Positions 54,413-63,638 are shown, counted from the stretch's first letter. The stretch is DNA of 64,000 nucleotides from Rhodoferax sediminis (GCF_006970865.1 NZ_CP035503.1:571001-635000); one strand, 5' to 3'. The notes: generated by a model from the letters alone, not told the origin. Numbers and translations are program-made.

Positions 54413-55084
54413 ATGAAACCGTCAAATCGTAAGGTCGTGAAACGCGCGCCCCATCGCACCGTGCGCGTCATCAACCAACCCCATACCCTCACGGCACCCG
54501 TGGAGTGCGAGTCTGAGCTTGAGCGAGACTTCGTGCGTCGGGCCACACTGTTCCCCTGGACCAAAGCGGTTATTCACCAGCCGTTTGTGTTTGAACTGGC
54601 GAGCCAGCGGCGATACACCACCGACTACCTCGTCGAACTGGTAAGCGGCCAGAAAATCGTCGTGGAGGTGAAGCACAGCCACAAAGTCGAGGAATACCGG
54701 GACACATTTGACCAAGCTAAGTGTCAAGCAGTCGAGGCTGGCATGACATTTTTGGTCAGCACGGAAAAGCAACTGCAAACGGGAGGCATCAACGAGCGGG
54801 TGAGCATGCTCATGCGCTACAACAAGGCTTGTTTCGACGGCGCCAAATCCGCCGCGACCGTCGAGGCGGTGGACAACTGTCCTCAAGGCATCGCGCTAGC
54901 CGCCTTGCGCGAGATGACCGGCGTGAGCCTCCCCCATGTCCTTCACCTAGTTGCCCGCAGGAGGTTGGTCCTACCACCGCCTTTTAACCTTGCCGGCGAC
55001 ACCCTAATCCATTCCATTCACAAATTCCTGGAGGGCGATCATGCAATTTTCTTTGCACAGTGGATTGATGCTAAGCCATGGTGA
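54413..55084 (+). CDS. tnsA: TnsA-like endonuclease of Tn7-like transposon
   Basis: TnsA cuts the 5' ends of the transposon so that it moves by cut-and-paste. The 223-residue protein has a PD-(D/E)XK-type nuclease core: Glu35/37 in ESELERDF, Asp71 in YTTDYLVEL and Glu85-x-Lys87 in VVEVKHSH. A C-terminal helical domain that would bind TnsC follows. The start at 54413 has GGAG 6-7 bp upstream; the frame opens at 54386. It overlaps tnsB by 44 bp. Confidence 0.87.
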   Translation: MKPSNRKVVKRAPHRTVRVINQPHTLTAPVECESELERDFVRRATLFPWTKAVIHQPFVFELASQRRYTTDYLVELVSGQKIVVEVKHSHKVEEYRDTFDQAKCQAVEAGMTFLVSTEKQLQTGGINERVSMLMRYNKACFDGAKSAATVEAVDNCPQGIALAALREMTGVSLPHVLHLVARRRLVLPPPFNLAGDTLIHSIHKFLEGDHAIFFAQWIDAKPW

Positions 55085-57050
55085 CAAGGCTTACGAACTG
55101 ATGCGGCTCGTCGAGGACGACGTGGTGTTGGAGGAGACCTTGACGCGCCGTCCCAAGACAATGCGCAGAACTGACCTTCTAAATGGCATATGGGACAAGC
55201 ACTGGCGAATACTGATCGATGTTCCCAATTCCAGCCCGCCTGAGGAACTTGCCGATGTTGGCCCGAGGGATCTGTCAACGCTGGTTGAGCGTGACCTTCA
55301 GGTGGTCACCCGGAAGATGGCCTACGTAGAGGGCATCAGAAAAAGGAAGCTCCGGCGCGGAATGCGCAAAAAAATCCAGGACCTCATTCCGAAGATCGCC
55401 AAGAATATCGAGGACGAGAAGCCGCCAAGCGCTTCCAGTGTGATGGACTGGTGCAGGGACTATGAAAAGTCGGGAAATTCGCCATGGGCTCTTGTCGACG
55501 GCAACCTGCGCCGCAGGCGTCATAAGCGTCTAAAGCCACGGGTCGAAGAAGTGATCCGGCGGGTTCTGAAAAATGAATATTTCAATCTCAATCGGCTGAC
55601 GATCCGCCATGCGGCTGACATGATCGCGCGCGAGCTCACCGTGCTCGTGAAAGCCGGAGAAGTGGAGGAAAAGGACGGCAAGGTCAGCTACTCAACCGTG
55701 GCCAAGCGCGTTCTGGACGTCGACGTCTACGACAGGGTACGTTCGCGCGAAGGCGCCGATCGTGCCAGGGCTGTCATGCGCACCACGTTCAAGGGCTCGC
55801 GCAGTTGGTATGTCCTGCAGCGGGTAGAGGTGGATCACACCCCCCTCAATTGGGTTGTACTTGATGACAGGACATCGATACCGCTTGGTCGGCCTGTGCT
55901 CACTGTGGTCGTTGACTCTTTCAGCGGCTACGTGCTTGGCTTCTACATCAGCTTCTATGGCCCGGGCGTCACAAGCGTGTGCGGCGTACTTCGGAATGCA
56001 GTCATGCCCAAAGTCGGTCTTTGTGCAGGCGTCGAGTTGGAACACCCGTGGCTTGCTGAAGGGCTAGGGGACGAATGGGCTTTAGACAATGGATTGGAGT
56101 TTCACTCCAAGGTATTCAAGCTCATAAGTTGGACGTTGGGCATTGATTTGATGTACTGCCGCGTTCGTACCCCCTGGAGCAAGCCTAAGGTTGAGCGCTT
56201 CTTTGGGAACCTGAACTTTCTGACGCTAACCAAGGGTCGCGTACATCAATCAAAGGCAAATATTCCACGCTACGACCCGTACTCAGACGCCTGTATCTAC
56301 TTCTCAGATCTAGTGCGTGGCCTACTGATGTACGTTGTCGATGAATATCCGTTCAATCCCAACGAGCGCAAGTTGCTGCGGCCTTATGACCAGTTCGCAG
56401 AAGGCCTGGAGCGTTGCCCGCCGGTCAACTATCCGGGGACATGGGACGACTTGCGACTGGTCTCAGGGATGTCGGCCGAACTCACCGTTGGTCCGGGCGG
56501 CGTTGAGTTGCGCGGGATTCCTTATGGAGGCGGGGAATTGCTGGCGATGCGCAAACGTACCGGCGAGCGCATCAAGACCTTAGTCAAGTGGGATCCCGAC
56601 GATATAAACCAGATATCCATCCGGAACCCGATCGACCAGTCGTGGATCACGTCCTTCAGCCGTATTCCTGAATATACCCTTGGCCTGAGCTGGAACCAGC
56701 ACTTGCAGATCCGCAAGTATGCTCGCGAAAAGCTCAAGGTCTCTGGCGCATATGACACGTTGCAGGCGACGCGCCTGCGGATGCATGAGTTTTGGCAAAA
56801 CGCGATCAAACTGCCTACCAGACACAAGATCCGGGAGTTTGATGCTGGAGTGCTCTCGGGCGTTACTTCCGCCAAAGTGCTGGGGCAGGAATCCAATCTG
56901 AGGACTCAGCCGGGGCCTAAAGACGCAGCGAATTCTGTGCACGCGGCTGGTCTCGCCTCGTCACCAATCATCGTGGCAGACGACGAGTTTGATATCGACG
57001 TTCGCGCCATTCCCACTTTCAATACCTACAACTCCCGGAGGGGCGCATGA
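55041..57050 (+). CDS. tnsB: TnsB/TniA-like DDE transposase
   Basis: TnsB recognises the transposon ends and joins the 3' ends to target DNA. The 669-residue protein has N-terminal HTH regions, a retroviral-type integrase core with Asp265 (RVEVDHTPL), Asp349 (WALDNGLEF) and Glu385 (KPKVERFFG), spacing D84D35E, and a Mu-transposase-type beta-barrel. The C-terminal tail should contact TnsC. The start at 55041 follows GGAGG and lies inside tnsA. Confidence 0.92.
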   Translation: MQFSLHSGLMLSHGDKAYELMRLVEDDVVLEETLTRRPKTMRRTDLLNGIWDKHWRILIDVPNSSPPEELADVGPRDLSTLVERDLQVVTRKMAYVEGIRKRKLRRGMRKKIQDLIPKIAKNIEDEKPPSASSVMDWCRDYEKSGNSPWALVDGNLRRRRHKRLKPRVEEVIRRVLKNEYFNLNRLTIRHAADMIARELTVLVKAGEVEEKDGKVSYSTVAKRVLDVDVYDRVRSREGADRARAVMRTTFKGSRSWYVLQRVEVDHTPLNWVVLDDRTSIPLGRPVLTVVVDSFSGYVLGFYISFYGPGVTSVCGVLRNAVMPKVGLCAGVELEHPWLAEGLGDEWALDNGLEFHSKVFKLISWTLGIDLMYCRVRTPWSKPKVERFFGNLNFLTLTKGRVHQSKANIPRYDPYSDACIYFSDLVRGLLMYVVDEYPFNPNERKLLRPYDQFAEGLERCPPVNYPGTWDDLRLVSGMSAELTVGPGGVELRGIPYGGGELLAMRKRTGERIKTLVKWDPDDINQISIRNPIDQSWITSFSRIPEYTLGLSWNQHLQIRKYAREKLKVSGAYDTLQATRLRMHEFWQNAIKLPTRHKIREFDAGVLSGVTSAKVLGQESNLRTQPGPKDAANSVHAAGLASSPIIVADDEFDIDVRAIPTFNTYNSRRGA

Positions 57051-58024
57051 GTCTCGATACCACATCGATTCACGATAATTTGCTGGAAGAATATGTACAT
57101 CTCGACCTCGATGGAGAGGATGACTTCGAGGTGCTCAAGCGCCGACTCGCTACATACTCTTCCGAGGCGATCTGGAAGGGGCGAGACATTGATGCCGTCT
57201 ATGTGCAGTCTTCAATCGCCGAAATGGTAACGGCCGCATTGGACCGTCAGTTTCAGTTGTCGGGGCAATTTTCGCAGCCAATTGGCAGCATGATCATCGG
57301 GCCGACCGGCTCGGGGAAAACCACCTTGGGCCAGAGATTTGTCGAGACTCAACCGGGCTTGACTCTCTATGAGCGCGGCTATGGCGCCGTTCAGATCCGG
57401 CTTTCCCGGCGGCCCACTGCCGGCCAGATTGTTGGATCCATTTTGGCTGCCTACAAGTACCCATTGAAGTCCTCTGCGCGTCGGGTCTACAGCCGCCTTG
57501 GCGTTGCCATGGAGGCGATGCAACAAAGGGGAACCAGAATGCTTTTTATCGACGAGGCTCATCACCTAGTTCATCAAATGAGGCGCGAATCCATCGGCGA
57601 TGAGGAAACCGAAGCTACTGACGTACTGCGCGCAATAATGGACGAGAGTCGCACTGGAATTGTCCTTTTGGGGCGAGCGGGTTTGAAAGACTTGTCGAAG
57701 GTAGATGCGGCACTCGCTGATCGCATCTTGCAGGTTTTTGAGCTCAAGTATTTTGAGCCCAACTTGCAGTGGCTGTCGTTCGTTAAGTCATTCGCAGATG
57801 CAGGGGCCAGAACGTTTGGGCTGGAAAAATTGCTGGAAAAGGGGGAGCCGAAGCGTTTGCATCTTGTTACCAATGGAAACATGCGGCGGTTCAAACGGAT
57901 GGTGACTGAGGCGGTGATGATCGCTGTTGATGCCAAGCGAATGTCTCTTTCGATTGAGGACTTGGCGCTGGCGTTTACCCGCGTCTTTGGGGCTGATCAT
58001 GTCTTTGACAACCCCTACCTCTAG
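57047..58024 (+). CDS. tnsC: TnsC/TniB-like AAA+ ATPase
   Basis: TnsC is the ATP-dependent regulator that links target selection to the transposase. The 325-residue protein has Walker [10 protein letters not shown] (residues 85-93), Walker B MLFIDEAHHL (165-174) and a sensor region GIVLLGRAGL. Its size fits Tn7-like/TniB proteins rather than the larger Tn7 TnsC (about 555 residues). GGAGG precedes the ATG, which overlaps the tnsB stop by 4 bp. Confidence 0.92.
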   Translation: MSLDTTSIHDNLLEEYVHLDLDGEDDFEVLKRRLATYSSEAIWKGRDIDAVYVQSSIAEMVTAALDRQFQLSGQFSQPIGSMIIGPTGSGKTTLGQRFVETQPGLTLYERGYGAVQIRLSRRPTAGQIVGSILAAYKYPLKSSARRVYSRLGVAMEAMQQRGTRMLFIDEAHHLVHQMRRESIGDEETEATDVLRAIMDESRTGIVLLGRAGLKDLSKVDAALADRILQVFELKYFEPNLQWLSFVKSFADAGARTFGLEKLLEKGEPKRLHLVTNGNMRRFKRMVTEAVMIAVDAKRMSLSIEDLALAFTRVFGADHVFDNPYL

Positions 58025-58970
58025 TGAACCTTTGCCCGTCGTCATTAGCTGGCGTCAAGGGGAGTCTGCGGCCAGCTACTTGCTCCGCGCCACGTCACGC
58101 AATCAGCTCTCCCTGGCTTGGTTGCGCCACGCCGCAGGAGTTCCCGAGGGGGGCGCGTTGCGCGCCTCGGATAGTCCATTATTGGCGTGGCTGACAAGTA
58201 CTGACAAGCACCGACTGATGGACGCGTTCGCGGCACCGGGCAGATGGAACGGGCGGCCGAGCGTTGTGATGAATGGCCAAACAATCCTGCGCTCGACGGC
58301 GATTCGCTCAACATTGAAGCCACAACTTTGTCCGCTGTGCGTAAGAGAGACTGGCTACTGCCAGCTCATTTGGGAGTTCGCGCACATTACCGTCTGTCCA
58401 GTGCATCATGTCAACATGGTCGACTTCTGCGCGCAATGCGGGCGCTCCCTCGTGTGGGACAGGCCAGCGATCGATATGTGTCGGTGCATGCGACTGATCG
58501 GGCTCTCGAATTCCCAGAACGTCTGGGCGCCTGAATCCCTGCTGTGGCAATACAACACTTACTTGGCCAATCGGCTCGCGGGCGAGGGCATCTGGAAGTG
58601 GCCCGGTGTTCCGGCCTGGCTGGACTTTCTTTCCCTGGATGGAGTATTCCAAATTGTTCGGGCCTTTGGCGCCCGGCCGGGCCCGTTTGCTAAACCAATG
58701 GATCATTCCACTCGGAAGCTGACCACTGCACGGTCGCAGCAAATCTGCATCCGGGGTCTGGAGCGCTTGGCGCGGTTGGAACTGGACAGGGATTTGAGCT
58801 CTGAAGTACAAGAGGGCGAGTTGGTGTCGCTGGCCAAACGAAGCTTTCGCGCTAACGATACCGATGTTGCCACCTGGCTGCTCTCGCGCCTTTTTGGGAG
58901 CGGTGGCGTCGTGAAAGCGTTTACCCCGTCCCTTATGGCTATCAATCCGCGGCAACTGGACCTGTTTTGA
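57999..58970 (+). CDS. tniQ: TniQ family target-selection protein 1
   Basis: TniQ/TnsD proteins bind the target site and recruit TnsC. The 323-residue protein has the N-terminal TniQ domain (PVVISWRQGESAASYLLRATSRNQLSLAWL) and a zinc-finger region CPLCVRE...VCPVHHVNMVDFCAQCG. The start at 57999 is 26 bp inside tnsC. It lacks the long C-terminal DNA-binding part of Tn7 TnsD, so a different or shorter target may be used. The second tniQ follows after one base. Confidence 0.88.
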   Translation: MSLTTPTSSEPLPVVISWRQGESAASYLLRATSRNQLSLAWLRHAAGVPEGGALRASDSPLLAWLTSTDKHRLMDAFAAPGRWNGRPSVVMNGQTILRSTAIRSTLKPQLCPLCVRETGYCQLIWEFAHITVCPVHHVNMVDFCAQCGRSLVWDRPAIDMCRCMRLIGLSNSQNVWAPESLLWQYNTYLANRLAGEGIWKWPGVPAWLDFLSLDGVFQIVRAFGARPGPFAKPMDHSTRKLTTARSQQICIRGLERLARLELDRDLSSEVQEGELVSLAKRSFRANDTDVATWLLSRLFGSGGVVKAFTPSLMAINPRQLDLF

Positions 58971-58971
58971 A

Positions 58972-59799
58972 ATGAGCACTACAGAGCAAGCACTGTTTGG
59001 GTGCCCGGCTCCATTTCTTGATGAGGCCCCCGTTTCCTGGATATGCAGGCTGGCGTTGTCGCAAGCATCAACGCCCGAAGAGATCACGAAATTGCTCGGA
59101 CTCGGCGGCAAACGCGATCTTGATGTCAAATTCTCACGCCTGAGTATGGACTGGGTATCGGATCTTTGCGGCCTCGATAGAGGTTGCTTTGCCGCCTCAC
59201 ATGCGGTCCTTACTTCTTACGATCGCGTATATCGGCAGGCGCCGGAAATGCTGCTGTCTATGGAAGGAGTGCCACGCTTTCGCTATTGTCCTGTTTGCCT
59301 TGGCGGTCAGCTGACGGCTTACTTTCCGGTTCAATGGAAATTCGCGACGTGGAGTTATTGCCCCGCGCACGGGTGCTTCATGGAAAATCACTGCGAAAGG
59401 TGTCTCGCTCCTCTCGTCTTACCAAGGGATCTTGGAGAAATTGTGGCTAACAATAGAGAATATCTGAGCCTTCGAAACTGTGGACGATGTGGGAACGACA
59501 TGAGCAAGCGTGAGCCATGTTTGGTGGCCGAATTCATTCCGATGCTGGCCGACTGGGAGCAGATGTTAATGACAAACGGCCGAGCATCAATATCAGCTTT
59601 CTATCACGGATATTTGACGATCAAGGGCTGGCGGGGAAAGCGCAATATCAAAGAGGTACTGAAGCTGAGGGACAAGGGCGCACTTCACTTTCATGGCTAT
59701 CGGCTTGACGCGGACGTAGTGCGAAGACGCCAGCAAACGCCACGCGCTGTAAACACATTCAGATCAATTTCGCACCCGATGGTTCGGACGGACCTATGA
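58972..59799 (+). CDS. tniQ: TniQ family target-selection protein 2
   Basis: The 275-residue protein begins with a TniQ N-terminal region (GCPAPFLDEAPVSWICRLALSQA) and has a zinc-finger region RYCPVCLGG...YCPAHGCFMENHCERC and later RNCGRCGND. It is clearly different in sequence from the first TniQ, not a recent duplicate. Two TniQ-type genes in one element suggest two targeting routes or a hetero-complex. It overlaps the start of a further, truncated ORF (ATGA). Confidence 0.87.
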   Translation: MSTTEQALFGCPAPFLDEAPVSWICRLALSQASTPEEITKLLGLGGKRDLDVKFSRLSMDWVSDLCGLDRGCFAASHAVLTSYDRVYRQAPEMLLSMEGVPRFRYCPVCLGGQLTAYFPVQWKFATWSYCPAHGCFMENHCERCLAPLVLPRDLGEIVANNREYLSLRNCGRCGNDMSKREPCLVAEFIPMLADWEQMLMTNGRASISAFYHGYLTIKGWRGKRNIKEVLKLRDKGALHFHGYRLDADVVRRRQQTPRAVNTFRSISHPMVRTDL

Positions 59800-59885
59800 A
59801 AGGCGTCATGGGCAAATATGTGCGATGGCTACAGATCGTCGCCGGTGATAAAGGCGAGCCTGCAGCCATATTGAATGGGCGGTTT
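59796..59885 (+). pseudogene. Truncated sixth gene of the transposon operon
   Basis: An ATG overlaps the second tniQ stop (ATGA) and opens a frame MKGVMGKYVRWLQIVAG with lysine- and glycine-rich continuation. The frame soon runs into the IS30 fragment. The tight coupling suggests that this was a real gene of the operon. About 30 codons are left, too few to recognise a family. Confidence 0.45.
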
Positions 59886-59909
59886 GAAGTCTGGGGCGCA
59901 ACCGGTTGG

Positions 59910-60598
59910 TCAATGAATCGAAGCCGAAGGTTGCTGTGCCAGGGCGAGCATATGAGCGAACACCGCCAAAGGCGTGTTGAAGCCATGCGTAGCGCGGGGC
60001 CGGTTGTTCGGGCTGTCGGCGACCAGGTCCAGTTCTTTCTGGCTGTGGACGCTCAAATCGGTACCCTTGGGCAGGTACTGCCGAAGCAGCCCGTTGGTGT
60101 TCTCGCAGGTGCCACGCTGCCAGGGGCTGTGCGGATCACAGAAGTAGACCCTCACGCCCGTGGCGGCGCTCAACTCGTTGTGGCAGGCCCTCTCCTTGCC
60201 CTGGTCGTAGGTGAAGCTCTGACGCATCGGTGCTGCAACCGAATTCAGCTTGGCAGTAAAGCCCGCAAGCGCCGAGCCTGCTGTGGCATCAATCATCTTC
60301 GCCAGCAGCACCAGACGGCTCGTACGCTCCACCAGCACGCTCACCGAGGACTTGTTGCCCGCCCCCAAGATGGAAGTCACCCTCCCAGTGCCCCGGCATA
60401 ACGCGATCATTCACCTCGGGCGGGCGCACGTGGATGCTCACCATCTCGGGGATCTGGCCACGGCGACTGTCTCCTCGCATGCGTGGCAGGTGCGTGCCAC
60501 GGCCCTGACGCAGGTAGGCGATGAGCTGGCGGCGCAGCTCTCCACGCGGCTGGGCGTAGATGGCGGTGTAAATGGTTTCGTGAGACACGTGAATACGC
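59910..60598 (-). pseudogene. IS30-family transposase, 5' truncated and frameshifted
   Basis: The minus strand encodes VSHETIYTAIY, then IHVRPPEVNDRVMPGHWEGDF in one frame. The match continues in another frame with GAGNKSSVSVLVERTSR, TYDQGKE, CDPHSPWQRGTCENTNGLLRQYLPKGTDL and NNRPRATHGF, the catalytic core of IS30 transposases. A single extra C near 60382 explains the frame change. The N-terminal HTH part is missing; the sequence joins an IS21 fragment at about 60595. Confidence 0.85.
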
Positions 60599-60599
60599 G

Positions 60600-61224
60600 T
60601 GCGGCCAAGTTCCTGGTCACCGAGCGCGCCATGCTCAAACCCTTGCCGGTGCGCCGCACCGCCGAGTTTGAAGAGATTCCTGCCAGGGTCAGCAAATGCG
60701 CCGTCTTCACCCTCAAGGGGGTTCTGCACAGCGTGCCGAGCCAGCTCATTGGTCACCGGCTGATGGTGCGCCAGTATGCCCAGCATGTGGAGTGCTGGCT
60801 GGGCGGCCAATGCGTCCTCAAGTTACCAAGAGCAAGGCCTGCTCAGGGGCAGCGCGTTGGGCGCGCAATCGACTACCGGCATTTGGTGGGTGCTTTGAAA
60901 CGCGAGCCTGGTGCATTTGCCCGCTGGGTGCTGCGCGATGCCGCCTTCCCTCGTGCGGTGTATCGCCAGACATGGGAGCGACTGGCCGCCCAAAGGCCTG
61001 AACGCGAAGCCTGCAAAACAATGGTGGGCCTGCTGGTCCTGGCCGCTGACGGGCATGAAGCCCAATTGGCCCAGGAACTGGAGCAGTTAATTGAGCTGGA
61101 CCAAATGCCGGACCTCAACGCCTTGACTCAGTTGCTGGCACCGCCCAAAGGAGATGTCCCGCAGGTGGTCGTGACACTGCCAACGCTGGCCGTTTATGAC
61201 GACCTGTTTGAGGTGGCCTTATGA
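60600..61224 (+). pseudogene. istA: IS21-family istA, C-terminal fragment
   Basis: The plus strand encodes ERAMLKPLPVRRTAEFEEIPARVSK and a later DYRHLVGALKREPGAFARWVLRDA, matching the C-terminal part of IS21 IstA transposases. The N-terminal two thirds, including the catalytic core, are missing. The stop overlaps the start of an istB fragment by 4 bp, as in intact IS21 elements. Confidence 0.82.
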
Positions 61225-61365
61225 GCACGGCGTCAATTACAGCGTCAACAACGACAACTACAGTTATTCCAACTTCGCCCCGTCTGGGCATGATGCTCAC
61301 GGATTTGCGTCTGCCCACCATCAAACGGTTGGCCGGTGACCTGTGCGCACAGTGCGACACCGAGG
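61221..61365 (+). pseudogene. istB: IS21-family istB, N-terminal fragment
   Basis: A short frame begins at the istA stop overlap and contains MMLTDLRLPTIKRLAGDL, a typical IstB N-terminal motif. It is lost after about 45 codons, where IS3-type sequence begins. Confidence 0.72.
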
Positions 61366-61518
61366 GTTAGCACCCGGCGCGAGGCCATGGACGAGGTGGT
61401 GGACTGGCTGAACTTCTACAACTACAGAAGATTGCACTCAACGCTGGGTTACGTCAGCCCAATGACGTTTGAGCAACGCTGGATCGCGGCCCAGCAGCAA
61501 GACAGGAAGTCCGCATAA
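61366..61518 (+). pseudogene. IS3-family transposase, C-terminal fragment
   Basis: The plus strand reads VSTRREAMDEVVDWLNFYNY then RRLHSTLGYVSPMTFEQRW, the C-terminal end of an IS3-family OrfB transposase. The rest of the element is absent; the IS21 istB fragment joins it directly. From 61519 to 61711 I see no gene, only a possible TCCGCA/TGCGGA inverted repeat around 61510-61548 that could belong to the IS3 end. Confidence 0.82.
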
Positions 61519-61711
61519 TGGGCAGCTTATGGAGTGCGGACAACAGGGGCAAGGCCAGACTGGGGGACGAACCTGGGGAAAGGGAGACTGTTGTGTTGAC
61601 GCAGGCAAACGACGCCGCGTGGTCCCGGTATTGAAGGAGAGAGACCCGTATTGGTTGCCAAGAGACGCGGGAAAACCAGCCCCGGTCCACGCTTGGCGAG
61701 CCGACTCGGCC

Positions 61712-62008
61712 TTAAAACTCAGTCTTGAGGACGATGAATTTATCCCCGGACTTCTGCTCGGTCATCACTTGGCTCTTGAACATCGGGTGCGGTGGGTAAC
61801 CGGGCGACCCCGCGGAGATAACCTGCTGGCTCACCTGAGGCGCCGGCGGGCGCGCCACAATCCTCAGGGAAATCTGAAAACTGGCGCTGCCTTGTCCTGC
61901 GCCGACCGACATCGGCAGCATCGATGAGGCCACACCGAGAAATACTGCTGCGAGGCAAACTGATTTCCAACCTGCCGGCCTGGACAATGGAGCTTGTTTC
62001 AGGTTCAT
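61712..62008 (-). CDS. Small secreted protein, unknown
   Basis: The 98-residue protein has a signal-peptide-like N-terminus (SVCLAAVFLGVASSMLPMSVGAG). The mature part is short and contains SASFQISLRIVARPPAP. The start at 62008 was used; an in-frame extension to 62035 is possible. It follows the 259-residue gene on the same strand after 58 bp. I do not recognise the family. Confidence 0.45.
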   Translation of the reverse strand: MNLKQAPLSRPAGWKSVCLAAVFLGVASSMLPMSVGAGQGSASFQISLRIVARPPAPQVSQQVISAGSPGYPPHPMFKSQVMTEQKSGDKFIVLKTEF

Positions 62009-62066
62009 GGCTCTTTTAAATGACGTTGCCCGCAAGCACTTACCCAGCAGTCGCCCGATGGCCTGG

Positions 62067-62846
62067 TTACGCAGCCATCATCTCAGGGCTCGTGTCCTGA
62101 AACTCATTCTGCTCAGGGTCTTCCTCGGGCGGACGGTGCAGGTCGACCGAGGCCAAGTCGAAGCTGAGGCGGGTGATATCGCCATGGGCCATTTGCGGCG
62201 CGTCAATGCGGTTGTCTTTGGGATTCGGCCGCAAGAACCAGTCAGTCAGCGCAGATGGCCGGCTCCAGTCATCCGAATAGGCCTCTGGCAACGCCAGCCC
62301 TAAAGTCATGGCGCGCAGTGTGCCGGAAGACACAGCGCTGGAGATGGCCTGCAGCGTGTCACTGGCAAGTTCGCATTCAACGAACCAGCCATCGTTACCA
62401 ATGTCCGATTGACGATGGATGTAGCCTAACGTGACGTGCGTATAGCGTGCCGTCGTACCCTGCTTGCGCGCCAATGTCTGGCGCTGCGCCCTTATCTCTT
62501 CATCGAGCGCATTGAAGCCGATGCTGAACTCGCGCGATTGGGTGCCGGGCGCCCCGATGACCGAAATCGACCCACCTTCGAGCGTTGCATGGCCGCGCAC
62601 ACAGAGCGATGCCGCGGGTAGGAGTCCAGACCTGGCACTGCCTGCGCTGAACACGCAATCTCCCTTGCATGCCAGACCATTGCATACGAGGCCCATCTCG
62701 TGGCACACCCGCAACTCTTGGACGTGCAGATACATCGTCCGATGGGTGTTCAACTGGTACGTTTGCTCCCTGCCGGCGAAGTGTTCGTTTACGAACGAGC
62801 CCGGGCGATTGGACTTTATCTTGGCAATCGCATTTTTCTCAATCAT
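62067..62846 (-). CDS. Hypothetical protein, unknown family
   Basis: The 259-residue protein has a GGAAG ribosome site upstream of the ATG at 62846. It has no signal peptide and no clear motif; four cysteines cluster near residues 48-65 (VCHEMGLVCNGLACKGDC), which could bind metal or form disulfides. The C-terminus is acidic. It lies between IS remnants, so it may be cargo of a mobile element. The 235-bp space after it (62847-63081) holds an inverted repeat GTTACATCAGTAAC but no gene. Confidence 0.5.
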   Translation of the reverse strand: MIEKNAIAKIKSNRPGSFVNEHFAGREQTYQLNTHRTMYLHVQELRVCHEMGLVCNGLACKGDCVFSAGSARSGLLPAASLCVRGHATLEGGSISVIGAPGTQSREFSIGFNALDEEIRAQRQTLARKQGTTARYTHVTLGYIHRQSDIGNDGWFVECELASDTLQAISSAVSSGTLRAMTLGLALPEAYSDDWSRPSALTDWFLRPNPKDNRIDAPQMAHGDITRLSFDLASVDLHRPPEEDPEQNEFQDTSPEMMAA

Positions 62847-63081
62847 TTCGTTCTTCCGGTTGGTACCCTGGAGTCGGGGGAAGCCTAAAAACAGTCGCTT
62901 TGCTGATGCAGCTGGATTTAAGCGTTACATCAGTAACAACTCATCTCTAATATGCGCTTGAACGTGCGGTTGAATTTGACAAAGGTCAACACTCCTTGCC
63001 AAGGCTCAAGCGACGTGGCGAAGTTGCGAAGTTGCGACTCAGATATTAGTATTAATGAGTCCGCCCTGAACAATTCAGTTT

Positions 63082-63597
63082 TCAGGTGGTTGCTATACGA
63101 TCAGAGCAAATGCAAGCGCGCAGCGCGACGCACAGCGCCTGCATCGTGACTCCGAATTGAGCACAAAGAAGCCGCAGCTTCGCCAGGATCATTCTCAAGT
63201 TGTGACCCGCGCCGTACATCACCGCATGCAGTGCATCGCCCAGCGCACCCTTGAGCGGATTGCGGCCCAGCCTGCCATCCATCTTCATGTGCCCGATGGC
63301 CGGCTCGATGGCGCTGCGCCGCTTGATCATCGCCTTCAAGGCTCTGGTGACCCCGCGCCTCTGACCCGATCTCAGAATCCGCACCCCTTCGACCTCCACG
63401 CCCCGGTAGCCTTTGTCCACGATCGCCGTCGTCGGCTTGCTGTCTGTGAGGATGCCTACCTGTTCCAGCGTCTCGGCCAGCGTATGGCCGTCATACGGAT
63501 TGCCCGGCATGCTCCTCATGCCCACCACCAGACCTTCCTTCAAGGTCGTGGCGATGCTCACCTTCACGCCGAACTCGTAGGGCGTTCGTGCCTTGCC
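63082..63597 (-). pseudogene. IS5-family transposase, 3' exon interrupted by a group II intron
   Basis: The minus strand encodes GKARTPYEFGVKVSIATT, IVDKGYRGVEVEGV, and RRSAIEPAIGHMKMDGRLGRN, the C-terminal half of an IS5/IS1182-type DDE transposase. The match begins at the 3' end of the group II intron. The 5' exon lies beyond the window. If the intron splices, the transposase could be restored. Confidence 0.82.
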
Positions 63598-63638
63598 GTC
63601 GGGTAAGGACCCGCCGTTACCGGCAGGCCCTCCCCTAA

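Larger units (their letters stand above)
52801..59885. mobile_element. Tn7-like transposon (left end and core operon; right end not found)
   Basis: The element has tnsA, tnsB, tnsC and two tniQ genes in one tightly overlapping plus-strand operon, plus a MarR-like regulator and a small ORF near its left end. The left boundary is placed at TGTCGATT (52801), because elements of the Tn7/Tn5053 group end in TGT...ACA and repeated motifs follow. The matching right end and 5-bp target duplication were not found before the window edge; IS fragments from about 59885 may have removed it or may lie inside the element. Neither a CRISPR array nor cas genes were seen. Confidence 0.75.
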
